Shown here in pieces: positions 28,927-40,358 of a DNA stretch of 48,684 nt. The DNA comes from Gammaproteobacteria bacterium (GTDB lineage Bacteria > Pseudomonadota > Gammaproteobacteria > Pseudomonadales > CAMLJR01). Each line of letters starts with the position of its first letter. The first letter of the stretch is position 1. The translations under genes were made by a program, and so were the position numbers. Location: assembly GCA_029265075.1 (NCBI GenBank), contig JAJUJZ010000008.1, positions 1 through 48,684 on the forward strand, written 5' to 3'. The notes beneath the pieces are model-generated. The model had not been told where the DNA came from. It saw nothing but the letters and a program-made list of their open reading frames with translations, and did no database searches.

Positions 28927-28971
28927 GAGACCTCAGTATCGCTGCGCGCTGTCACTCCAGAGGCCGGTGAT

Positions 28972-31503
28972 TCAGGCCAGCTCCGAAGTGACCACGTCCT
29001 GCAGGCTCTTCAGATCATACGGCTTGGTCAGGAACACCGTGCGCGGCAGATCGTGATCGGCCCTGCGTGCATCGCCTGACGCGAGCACCACCCGCAGGGC
29101 AGGGTTACGACCGAGAAGTTCGCGCGCCAGTTCGATGCCGGAGCTGTCAGTCAGATTGATGTCCGTAAACAGCAGATCGAACGCTGCCTGCTCGGCCTCC
29201 TGGCGCGCCTCGGCACCGCTGGCGCAGGCCACTACCTGACAGCCGAGCTGAGCGAGGCACTCAGCTGTCAGCTGGCGCAGATTAAGATCATCCTCGACCA
29301 GCAGCACGCGGCGACCAGCAGACTCATCGGCAACCTCGCCAGCGCTGGCAGAGGCACCTGCAGGAACATCCTGCATCTGCGCGAGTGCTTCGCGCACCTT
29401 CTCCGCCAGCTCGGCACGGCCGAACGGCTTCTGCAGGACCAGCGCGTCCCCCACCCGATGCAGCTGGGCGGCCTGGGCCAGCTGACCGGTGATGAAAAGT
29501 GCGGCGGCCCGTGGCTGGCGCTGGCGGGCCAGGTGGAGGAGATCCGCCGGCCGTTGCGCGCCGGGCGCGACGAACTCGACGATCACCACATCCACCGGCC
29601 GGCTGCGCAGATACTGCTCGGCCGTGTCAAAATCGGCACAGGCGGTCACCTGGTAGCCGAGGTCGTCGAGCAGATCGGCCGTCACCTCCCGCACGGCGGA
29701 ATCGCTCTCGATCAGCAATACCGATTCCGAGCCGCCCTCGATCGGAGCGCTGATGGTTTCAGCAGGCGGCCAGCTGGCTGCCTCCTCCGTCAGCGGCAGC
29801 AGCGCCGCCAGCGTGGTTCCGCTGCCTTCGGTGCTATGGAGCTCCAGATGACCACCACTCTGGCCGATGAAGCCATAAGCGGTACTGAGCCCGAGGCCGG
29901 TGCCGCCATTGCTCTTGTTCGAGTAGAAGGGTTCGAAAGCGCGGGCCCGCACCGCCTCCGTCATGCCACAGCCATTGTCTTCGACCTCGATGCGGAGATA
30001 TTCCCCGGGTGCCAGCAATGGATTATCCAGCACCTGCTCACGCCGCATCCGTACCACCACGCGCCCCGGATCCGGGGCCGGATCGGTGCGCAGCTTCTCG
30101 CGAATGGCATCGCGTGCATTGATGACGAGATTGACCAGCATGCTCTCGAACTGGTGCGGATCGATAAATACGCGGCTGTCCCGAGGATCGAGTTCCAGTA
30201 CTACCTCAATGCCGCGCCCCACTGCCTGACTGAGCAGACCACGCATCTGCTCGAGCAGTGGTCCCATCGCTGTGACCTGGGGCGCCAGCGCCTGCCGGCG
30301 GGAGAAGGCGAGTAGCTGGGACGCCAGCTGTGCCCCTTTGCTCACACCCTCCAACGCTGCCCGCGTGCGCTCCTGCAGCTGCGGGTAGTCGCGCTGCTGG
30401 CGCAGCAGCAGCTGCAGATTGCCGCCAATAATCTGCAACACGTTGTTGAAATCGTGCGCCACCACGCCGGTCAGCTTGCCAAGTGACTCCAGCTTCTGCG
30501 ACTGCAGCAACGCCTGTTCGGCCTTGCGGCGCTCCGCTTCGCTGGCGCGCAGCGCTTCGGTGCGTTCTTCGACCAGCTCTTCCAGTCGCTCCCGATAGCG
30601 GCGCAGCTCGAGCTGCGCGTGCAGCTGTTCAGTGACATCATTCCCCTGCAGCAGGATGCCGGACACCGAGCCGTCGCTTTCCACGATGGGTTGCAGCACC
30701 AGATCGAGGTAGACCTGCGTGAGTCCGGGCACACCTTCGCGGTTGATGAACATCTGCATACCGGAGCCGATGTAGGGCCGCGCCGACTCGAATACATGAT
30801 CAATCAGTTCGAAATACCCCTGACCGGCGAGCTCCGGCACTCCCTGACGCAATGGCAGACCGATGATGTCGCGTTCGCCGATCAGATCGAACCACGCCCG
30901 GTTGGCGAGTTCGAACGAGTGCTCGCGACCGCGCAGAAAACAGATAAAGCCCGGCGCCTCCTCGAACAGTCGCAGCAGATGCAGCCGTTCGGCGTAGAGC
31001 AGCCGATTGGCCTCCTGCACCTGACGCACGCGTCCGAGAATCTCCTGCTCCACCTGCAGCGTGGTCGGGTACGACTGTTCCGGATCACGACGGTAACGAC
31101 CGTGCGCTTCGGTGACATCAATCACGTGCTGGAGAATGAATTCCACCTGCCCATCCTGATCGAGCACGGGCGTGTGCGAGCAGCTCCAGTAACGCATGCC
31201 GTCGGCTTCGGCACCGCGGATCTGGAATGTGACCAGCGCCAGTGTGTCAGGCGCCTTGCGATCCCGTACCCGGTGAAGGGAGGCTTGCAGCGCCGCGAAT
31301 GACTCCTGCTGCTCGCGCGACTGGCCTGCAGCCGGCGGACTGAACAGCGTGAACAGGGGCCGATCAAGCACCTCGGCTTCGGTGCGGCCGATGGCATTTA
31401 GATAAGCCTGATTGACAGCAACGACGGAAAAGTCTGCAGCCATCAGCAGATAGGGATTAGGAGAACACGCAAATATGGCGGCAAAGTCAATGCATCGTTG
31501 CAT
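28972..31503 (-). CDS. Hybrid sensor histidine kinase: PAS-PAS-HisKA-HATPase-REC-REC
   Basis: This 843-residue protein has no membrane segment, so it is probably cytosolic. Two or three PAS-like sensor regions come first (about 5-130 and 170-300), followed by a coiled segment, the phosphorylated His350 in VVAHDFNN, an ATPase domain (N box around N462; VEDNGCGMTE; GTGLGLSTAYGF) and two receivers. The second receiver (from about 731) has the acceptor D781. The first (592-711) has Glu643 where the aspartate should be, though its threonine and lysine (LQKPF) remain. No partner response regulator is adjacent; the output is unknown. The neighbouring small gene and nadE lie on the same strand. Confidence 0.93.
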   Translation of the reverse strand: MQRCIDFAAIFACSPNPYLLMAADFSVVAVNQAYLNAIGRTEAEVLDRPLFTLFSPPAAGQSREQQESFAALQASLHRVRDRKAPDTLALVTFQIRGAEADGMRYWSCSHTPVLDQDGQVEFILQHVIDVTEAHGRYRRDPEQSYPTTLQVEQEILGRVRQVQEANRLLYAERLHLLRLFEEAPGFICFLRGREHSFELANRAWFDLIGERDIIGLPLRQGVPELAGQGYFELIDHVFESARPYIGSGMQMFINREGVPGLTQVYLDLVLQPIVESDGSVSGILLQGNDVTEQLHAQLELRRYRERLEELVEERTEALRASEAERRKAEQALLQSQKLESLGKLTGVVAHDFNNVLQIIGGNLQLLLRQQRDYPQLQERTRAALEGVSKGAQLASQLLAFSRRQALAPQVTAMGPLLEQMRGLLSQAVGRGIEVVLELDPRDSRVFIDPHQFESMLVNLVINARDAIREKLRTDPAPDPGRVVVRMRREQVLDNPLLAPGEYLRIEVEDNGCGMTEAVRARAFEPFYSNKSNGGTGLGLSTAYGFIGQSGGHLELHSTEGSGTTLAALLPLTEEAASWPPAETISAPIEGGSESVLLIESDSAVREVTADLLDDLGYQVTACADFDTAEQYLRSRPVDVVIVEFVAPGAQRPADLLHLARQRQPRAAALFITGQLAQAAQLHRVGDALVLQKPFGRAELAEKVREALAQMQDVPAGASASAGEVADESAGRRVLLVEDDLNLRQLTAECLAQLGCQVVACASGAEARQEAEQAAFDLLFTDINLTDSSGIELARELLGRNPALRVVLASGDARRADHDLPRTVFLTKPYDLKSLQDVVTSELA

Positions 31504-31699
31504 GCCGGCATAATCCTGTACCAGAGCTCTGAACGCAGAGCTGCATTATTCGTCATGGCGGCGGCGCGCTGCGGCGCACACCTGTTTATTCGGTACGGTT
31601 GCAGCCGTCGTGCGGCACGGTGCACTGTAGCACAGGAGATATCGGCTGGCGCTCAGGAAAAGGCGGGCCGGACTGCGCCAAACAGTGATCAGGGAGGTG

Positions 31700-31918
31700 T
31701 CAGGAAGCGGGGCGGGGCTGGCTGGAATGCTCGAGCTGGCCCATCAGATCAACCAGCTCAGCCTGCAGATAGTCGTTGGCGCGAACCAGATCGATCACCG
31801 CAGCGGCAAGCGCCTCATCCAGCGCCATCTGGTGCCGGCGGGCGCGTCGCAGGTGGCTGTCGAGAATCGGGTTCTGGCTCGCAGCAATCTGGAGTGTATG
31901 CATCAGCTGAGGCGTCAT
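31700..31918 (-). CDS. Small hypothetical protein
   Basis: A 72-residue frame starts at the ATG at 31918, with AGCAGG about 6 nt upstream; the frame is open from an ATG at 31939. The predicted product is helical, with the run DEALAAAVIDLVRANDYLQAELVDLMGQLEH suggesting a coiled coil, and has no membrane segment. I recognise no family. It lies between nadE and the hybrid kinase on the same strand. Frames on the plus strand over the same DNA look less protein-like. It may be a real small gene, but the evidence is only the start site and composition. Confidence 0.45.
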   Translation of the reverse strand: MTPQLMHTLQIAASQNPILDSHLRRARRHQMALDEALAAAVIDLVRANDYLQAELVDLMGQLEHSSQPRPAS

Positions 31919-32001
31919 GGGAGTACCTGCTGTAAACATCCTGGAAAGCTGCCGGATTGCTGGCGAAAAACGCCAACACGCTTCGATTTTATGGCGATAA
32001 G

Positions 32002-32022
32002 AAAAAGACCGGACGGTGTCCG
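32002..32022 (-). terminator. Candidate intrinsic terminator after nadE
   Basis: Read on the minus strand, CGGAC-ACC-GTCCG is followed by GTC and then TTTTTCTT. The stem is only 5 bp with a 3-nt loop, but the T-run is good. It lies about 74 nt downstream of the nadE stop. Confidence 0.5.
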
Positions 32023-32033
32023 TCGAGTTCAGA

Positions 32034-32065
32034 CGTCGCCCGCATGGAATAACAAGCGGGCGACG
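32034..32065. repeat. Perfect 10-bp inverted repeat downstream of nadE
   Basis: CGTCGCCCGC (32034-32043) and GCGGGCGACG (32056-32065) pair perfectly around a 12-nt AT-rich loop. It stands between the nadE stop and the T-tailed hairpin at 32002-32022, so the two hairpins may act together at the nadE transcript end. No T-run follows this stem directly. Confidence 0.5.
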
Positions 32066-32095
32066 ACCGAACGAAGAGTTGTGACCAGTTTCACG

Positions 32096-32926
32096 TTACG
32101 GACCAGGCGGCATTGCACGCTTGTGGGCTGAACGATCGTAGGTTCTCACAATTTCCGTGGCGACCGTCGGCGACACCGGCTTCCCCTCGAGAAAATCATC
32201 GATCTGATCATAGCTGAGACCATAGGCTTCCTCATCCGGCTTCAGCGGCTGCAGAGATTCCAGGTCAGCCGTCGGCACCTTCTCCACCAGGTCACGAGGG
32301 GCACCGAGATGGCCGGCCAGTGCGCGCACCTGGCGCTTGGTCAGTCCGGCCAGCGGGATCAGATCACAGGCTCCATCACCGAATTTGGTGAAGAAGCCCA
32401 TGACCGCTTCGGCCGCCTGATCGGTGCCAACCACCAGTCCGGCGCGAGCACCGGCCACCGCATATTGCGCCACCATGCGTTGTCTGGCTTTGATATTGCC
32501 CAGTACAAAATCGCGCTGTCCGGCACTTGCGAAGGTGAGACCGCTGGCCTCAAGCTCAGCCAACAGCTGATCGGCTGCCGGCTTTATGTCGACCGTTAGT
32601 GTTTGGTCGGGGCGGATGAATTCGATGGCGCGCTGGGCGTCAGCGGCATCACGCTGCTCACCATAGGGAAGCCGCATGGCGTAAAACTGCACCTCAAGTC
32701 CGCTCGCGCGGCAATGCTCCACAGCCAGCTGGCAGAGGCGACCCGCCAGCGTAGAATCGATACCGCCACTGATGCCAAGCACCAGTGACTGCAGCCCGCT
32801 ACGCTGGAGATGGTCGACCAGAAAAGCAATCCGGCGCTCACACTCAGCCTCGACATCGATCTCCGGCTGCACGCCAAGTGCACTGGCAATCTCCGCGTGC
32901 CGGGCGCGTGGATCGTTTTGCATCAT
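32096..32926 (-). CDS. nadE: Ammonia-dependent NAD+ synthetase
   Basis: NadE amidates deamido-NAD+ to NAD+ using ATP and ammonia. The ATP pyrophosphatase loop is GISGGIDSTLAG (about residues 49-60), followed by YGEQRDAADAQRAIEFI, GNIKARQRM, VVGTDQAAEAVMGFFTKFGD and the C-terminal YDRSAHKRAMPPGP. With a GAGGAG site 4 nt before the ATG at 32926, the protein is 276 residues, the length of the ammonia-dependent form without a glutaminase domain. The frame continues upstream to 33043, but without support. Confidence 0.95.
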   Translation of the reverse strand: MMQNDPRARHAEIASALGVQPEIDVEAECERRIAFLVDHLQRSGLQSLVLGISGGIDSTLAGRLCQLAVEHCRASGLEVQFYAMRLPYGEQRDAADAQRAIEFIRPDQTLTVDIKPAADQLLAELEASGLTFASAGQRDFVLGNIKARQRMVAQYAVAGARAGLVVGTDQAAEAVMGFFTKFGDGACDLIPLAGLTKRQVRALAGHLGAPRDLVEKVPTADLESLQPLKPDEEAYGLSYDQIDDFLEGKPVSPTVATEIVRTYDRSAHKRAMPPGP

Positions 32927-33039
32927 GTTCTCCTCAGGTTCCATTCTCGGGGCCCGGCGACCCGTTCGTGATCGGCGCGGATTCCCATAGTTGCGTGGCG
33001 GCGTGCCGCGGTAATGGGCAGGCGCGACAGCAGTATTGA

Positions 33040-33975
33040 TCACATCACATCGGGTGAGACCACCGGTGGTTGCGTAGTGCTTTCGGACGTAGGCAGTCCG
33101 CTGCTGCTGTTCTGCCGGAAGCGCGACGGCGACTGACCCACTTCACGTTTAAAGAAGCGTGAGAAATAGGCAGGTTCCGAGAAGCCCAGCAGGTCAGAAA
33201 TTTCCTGAATCGTGAGCGCGGTGTAAACGAGATTGCGCTTGGCTTCAAGCACCAGCCGCTGATGAATCAGCTGCAACGCAGAATGGCCGGTGAGTCTGCG
33301 ACAGAGTGCATTCAGATGACCACTGCTGATCTGCAACGCAGCAGCGTACCACTCGAGTGAACGCTGTTCGCGAAAATGTTTTTCAATCAGTTGCTGGAAC
33401 GCGAGCAACTGGCTGCGACCCGCCTCACTGGCCGGCACCGCCTGCTCGCGCGCGGCGCGCCGGCTGATCCAGAGGGTCAGCAGGGTGGTCAGTGCATGCA
33501 GTGCGACGTCGCGACCGCTGTCGAGGTTGCGATACTCGCGGGCAATTTCTGCAAACAGGTGATCGACCTCGGTCACATCGGTCCCGGTGACGGGCAAGCA
33601 GAGGAATTCCTGCAGCGCATTAGTGGACAGCTGCTGCTGCAGCTGCTCCGTCAGCGGCAGTGCCAGGCTCAGCACATGGCCACGGGTGCCTTCGGGAAAA
33701 TTGAATCCATGGACACTCAACGCAGGCACAACAGTCAAAGTATGGCCACGCACCTTGCGAGTAAGCCCCTCGATGAACACCTCAGCCTCACCGTCCTGGA
33801 GATAAAGCAGCTGAGTGAGGTCGCCGTGGCGGTGAGGCTTGATGACCCAGCTGTGCCGGAGGCTGCGATCGCGGATGGCTTCCCAGTGCAGATAATCGGG
33901 CGTGGGCCAGGCATCTGTCTCACCATAGAGAGAGAAAACCGGAACGCGCGAGTTCCTGCTGGGCGGGGTAGCCAT
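33040..33975 (-). CDS. AraC family regulator, probable activator of pobA
   Basis: The 311-residue product has an N-terminal cupin-like sensor half (HRHGDLTQLLYLQDGEAEVFI, about 45-65) and a C-terminal pair of helix-turn-helix motifs (EWYAAALQISSGHLNALCRR and TIQEISDLLGFSEPAYFSRFF). It is divergently transcribed from pobA across 144 nt. AraC-type regulators that sense 4-hydroxybenzoate control pobA in Pseudomonas and relatives (where the name pobR or pobC is used), so the same role is likely here. The ligand is inferred from position only. GAGG lies 10 nt before the ATG. Confidence 0.88.
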   Translation of the reverse strand: MATPPSRNSRVPVFSLYGETDAWPTPDYLHWEAIRDRSLRHSWVIKPHRHGDLTQLLYLQDGEAEVFIEGLTRKVRGHTLTVVPALSVHGFNFPEGTRGHVLSLALPLTEQLQQQLSTNALQEFLCLPVTGTDVTEVDHLFAEIAREYRNLDSGRDVALHALTTLLTLWISRRAAREQAVPASEAGRSQLLAFQQLIEKHFREQRSLEWYAAALQISSGHLNALCRRLTGHSALQLIHQRLVLEAKRNLVYTALTIQEISDLLGFSEPAYFSRFFKREVGQSPSRFRQNSSSGLPTSESTTQPPVVSPDVM

Positions 33976-35304
<1,329 letters not shown>

Positions 35305-35329
35305 CCGAGTTACTGACTTCCTGAGTTTT

Positions 35330-35354
35330 GGGCGCCTTCGGGCGCCCTTTTTTT
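35330..35354 (+). terminator. Intrinsic terminator of pobA
   Basis: GGGCGCC (35330-35336), a TTCG tetraloop and GGCGCCC (35341-35347) form a perfect 7-bp stem followed at once by seven T residues. It starts 26 nt after the pobA stop. This separates pobA transcription from the MetE-like gene. Confidence 0.93.
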
Positions 35355-35488
35355 ATCAAATCCCACCTGAAAGGGCAGACCTCGCCTCGCAAATGGCGTA
35401 TCATCATCGAACTTTTTCGATGCTTCCACTCTCAGTGTCACCATCCGGTGCGACTGTCTTATTCCCTTCAGTTGTAAGGAGTTAAACA

Positions 35489-36607
35489 ATGACCTCTGCT
35501 GGCAAGAAAGTATTTCGAGCCGATCACGTCGGTTCTCTGCTGCGCCCCAAATACCTGCTCGAAGCGCGTGCCCAGAAGGCGCGGGGTGAGATCGCTGCGG
35601 AGGCGCTGCGCGAAGTCGAAGACCGTGCCATTCGGGAGGCCGTTGCCCTGCAGGAAGAAGCCGGCCTGCAGACCATCACCGATGGTGAATTCCGCCGCGC
35701 CCACTTCCACACCGATTTTCTGAAACATCTGGATGGAGTCATCATCAAGGGTGGCCTCCCGGTCAAATTCCACAACCGCTCCAGCGAGATCGAGTTTTCT
35801 CCGCCCCGTCCGGAAGTGATGGGTCGCATCGGCCGTAGTCGCGGGCTGGTGACCGATGATTTCAGCTATCTCAAGTCGCTGACCCAGCGTACCGCCAAGG
35901 TGGCAATCCCGTCGCCTACCATGCTGCACTTTCGCGGCGGCCGCAAAGCCATCGACGAAGCGATCTATCCCGATATCGAGGAATTCTTCGAGGATCTGGC
36001 ACGCGCCTACCGCGAGGAGGTGGCTGCGCTGGGCAATCTAGGTTGCGAATTCATTCAGCTCGACGACACCAACCTGGCCTACCTCTGCGATGAAAATCTG
36101 CGCGCCCGCACGCGCGATATCGGTGAGGACCCGGATCAGCTGCCGAAGCTCTACGCCGACCTGATCAACCGCTCCATCGCCAGCAAGCCGGCATCGATGG
36201 CCATTGGTATTCACCTCTGCCGCGGCAACTTCCGCAGCGCCTGGGTTGCCGAGGGCGGCTACGATCCGGTGGCCGAAGTGCTGTTCAACGAACTGGACAT
36301 TGACACCTACTTTCTGGAATACGATGACGAGCGGTCCGGCGGCTTTGAGCCGCTCCGGTTCGTACCGAAGAACAAGACTGTAGTCCTCGGTCTGATCAGC
36401 TCGAAAGTCCCAGCGCTGGAAAGTAAGGATGAGATCAAGCGCCGCATCGAGGAAGCGAGCAAGTTCTGTGACCTGGATCAGCTGGCCCTCAGCCCGCAGT
36501 GCGGTTTCTCCAGCACCGCCGAAGGCAATGCCATCACGCCGGAAGATCAGCTGGCCAAGCTGCGTCTGGTCGTGGAGATTGCTGAAGAGGTGTGGGGCAA
36601 GCCGTAA
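35489..36607 (+). CDS. Cobalamin-independent methionine synthase family protein (single-domain MetE-like)
   Basis: The 372-residue product corresponds to the C-terminal catalytic barrel of MetE only and lacks the N-terminal folate-binding half. It starts FRADHVGSLLRP, typical of the stand-alone group, and keeps the zinc ligands: H242 and C244 (HLCRGN), E277 (FLEYDD) and C338 (SPQCGF). Members are annotated as 5-methyltetrahydropteroyltriglutamate-homocysteine methyltransferase, but their methyl donor is often unknown. TAAGGAG precedes the ATG. It follows pobA but is isolated from it by a terminator, so it has its own promoter. Function beyond thiol methyl transfer is not claimed. Confidence 0.88.
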   Translation: MTSAGKKVFRADHVGSLLRPKYLLEARAQKARGEIAAEALREVEDRAIREAVALQEEAGLQTITDGEFRRAHFHTDFLKHLDGVIIKGGLPVKFHNRSSEIEFSPPRPEVMGRIGRSRGLVTDDFSYLKSLTQRTAKVAIPSPTMLHFRGGRKAIDEAIYPDIEEFFEDLARAYREEVAALGNLGCEFIQLDDTNLAYLCDENLRARTRDIGEDPDQLPKLYADLINRSIASKPASMAIGIHLCRGNFRSAWVAEGGYDPVAEVLFNELDIDTYFLEYDDERSGGFEPLRFVPKNKTVVLGLISSKVPALESKDEIKRRIEEASKFCDLDQLALSPQCGFSSTAEGNAITPEDQLAKLRLVVEIAEEVWGKP

Positions 36608-36699
36608 TCGCCCGTTGCAGAGTGGCCGGGGTTCTCATCGCGTGCCCCGGCTCTTCATTGCCAGCGGCAGGGAATGCAGCGACCCAAGCAGCGATGCAC

Positions 36700-36727
36700 A
36701 AAAAAGCCGGCGATTGCCGGCTTTTTT
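36700..36727. terminator. Bidirectional intrinsic terminator between the MetE-like gene and gyrB
   Basis: Six A residues, GCCGGC, a GATT loop, GCCGGC and six T residues (36722-36727) form a symmetric terminator that works on either strand. It lies 92 nt after the MetE-like stop and 19 nt beyond the gyrB stop, so it can end both converging transcripts. Confidence 0.9.
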
Positions 36728-36746
36728 GCGTCGAGATGGACGGGCC

Positions 36747-39167
<2,421 letters not shown>

Positions 39168-39206
39168 CTATTGCCTCCAATACGGCTGAAGTCGTGACTC
39201 CACCGC

Positions 39207-40301
39207 TTAACTGACTATCCCATGTTCCACGTGGAACATCTGGGGAGGGGCGTGGTGACCCCAACTGTGTGCCACTTCATCCGGCTCAATACAGGTGATG
39301 AAATGCTGACCCGGCGTCGCTCCGATAGCGGCCCAGAGCGCGCTGCGATACTGCTTATCCAGCTCTGCAGGAAGATCATCCACCAACACCAGCCCGGCTT
39401 TACGCGTTCTTGCATATAGCAACCGTACCTGTGCAAGGCGGACGGCTGCGGCAATCAGCTTTAACTGGCCTCGGGACAAAACATCGCTCGCCAGCGCGCC
39501 AGCAATCCGAATTTTTATGTCCGCGCGATGAGGTCCCACGCGGGTTTGTCCCAGTTGGACATCCCGATCGATGCTGTCAAGCAGCTGCTGTCGCAGCTGA
39601 TCAGAGTCTCCAGACCAGCCCTGGGTATATTCCAGTCTGACCTGGGCGGCCATTGAGGGCGCCACTTGCTGCAATACAGGGTCCAGCTGGACGGTGAGCG
39701 CTTCGACATACTCCTGGCGCGACTGGCCCAGCAGGGCGCCGTAGCGCGCGTATTCCAACGACCACAGCTCTATCTGAGAATAATCAATTTTACCATGCCG
39801 GAGCGCTCCATTGCGCTGCTTCAGCGCACGATCCGCCTGCCGCCATAAACTCAGGAAAGAATGTTCCACGTGGAACAATCCCCAGTCGATCAGCTGGCGG
39901 CGAAGAGCAGGGGGGCCCAGGACCATTTCCACCAGATCGCTATCGAGCACCTGAACAGGCGCAATACTGGCCAGCTGGGCAATAGACCGCACTCGTTCGC
40001 CGTTGAGTTTGGCCTCAGCTTTTTCGGCGATATTACGGCGCACGCCCAGCCTGTCTGTCTGACCATCATCCCTGCGAAAACGCCCGACTACCAGACATTC
40101 ATCAGTGCCTTCCTGCACCAGCGAGCGAAAACGGTGCTGGTTGCGAAAGGAACGTCCAACCAGGAGCAGATGCAGCGCCTCAAGCAGCGACGTTTTACCA
40201 CTGCCGTTGGAGCCGTGGATCAGATTGAGGGAGGGAGAGGGGTCCAAAAGGGCATCAGAGATGTTCCTGACGTTCCGGACCGTGAAGTGTTCAAGATACA
40301 T
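39207..40301 (-). CDS. recF: DNA replication and repair protein RecF
   Basis: RecF is an SMC-like ATPase that helps load RecA at single-strand gaps. The 364-residue product has Walker A HGSNGSGKTSLLEALHLL (about residue 30), the signature VLSRGQLKLIAAAVRLAQ and Walker B LVLVDDLPAELD. Two perfect parS palindromes lie inside the gene, encoding the repeated peptide FHVEH near the middle and at the C terminus (listed separately). It follows dnaN by 57 nt and precedes gyrB by 39 nt. Confidence 0.96.
   Translation of the reverse strand: MYLEHFTVRNVRNISDALLDPSPSLNLIHGSNGSGKTSLLEALHLLLVGRSFRNQHRFRSLVQEGTDECLVVGRFRRDDGQTDRLGVRRNIAEKAEAKLNGERVRSIAQLASIAPVQVLDSDLVEMVLGPPALRRQLIDWGLFHVEHSFLSLWRQADRALKQRNGALRHGKIDYSQIELWSLEYARYGALLGQSRQEYVEALTVQLDPVLQQVAPSMAAQVRLEYTQGWSGDSDQLRQQLLDSIDRDVQLGQTRVGPHRADIKIRIAGALASDVLSRGQLKLIAAAVRLAQVRLLYARTRKAGLVLVDDLPAELDKQYRSALWAAIGATPGQHFITCIEPDEVAHSWGHHAPPQMFHVEHGIVS
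39223..39238. other. parS centromere-like site 1 (in recF 3' end)
   Basis: TGTTCCACGTGGAACA is a perfect 16-bp palindrome identical to the chromosomal parS sequence bound by ParB in Pseudomonas and matching the general bacterial pattern TGTTNCACGTGNAACA. It lies near the 3' end of recF, about 3.8 kb from the putative oriC. Confidence 0.93.
39862..39877. other. parS centromere-like site 2 (inside recF)
   Basis: This is a second perfect copy of TGTTCCACGTGGAACA, 639 bp from the first. Two exact 16-bp palindromes in one gene are very unlikely by chance, which supports a ParB loading function close to the origin. Confidence 0.93.
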
Positions 40302-40358
40302 CAGACGGGCAGAGCGCTGTGCGCGCCGAGATTAGCGGCAGAGGCTGCACCCATCGCC

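Noticed and set aside
31136-31145. Another CACGTG core inside the hybrid kinase gene considered as parS
   Set aside because: Only the central six bases match; the arms are unrelated.
31498-31935. Plus-strand 145-codon frame between the hybrid kinase and nadE
   Set aside because: Arg/Gly/Ser-rich, low-complexity composition, no ribosome site, and opposite to the more plausible small minus-strand gene.
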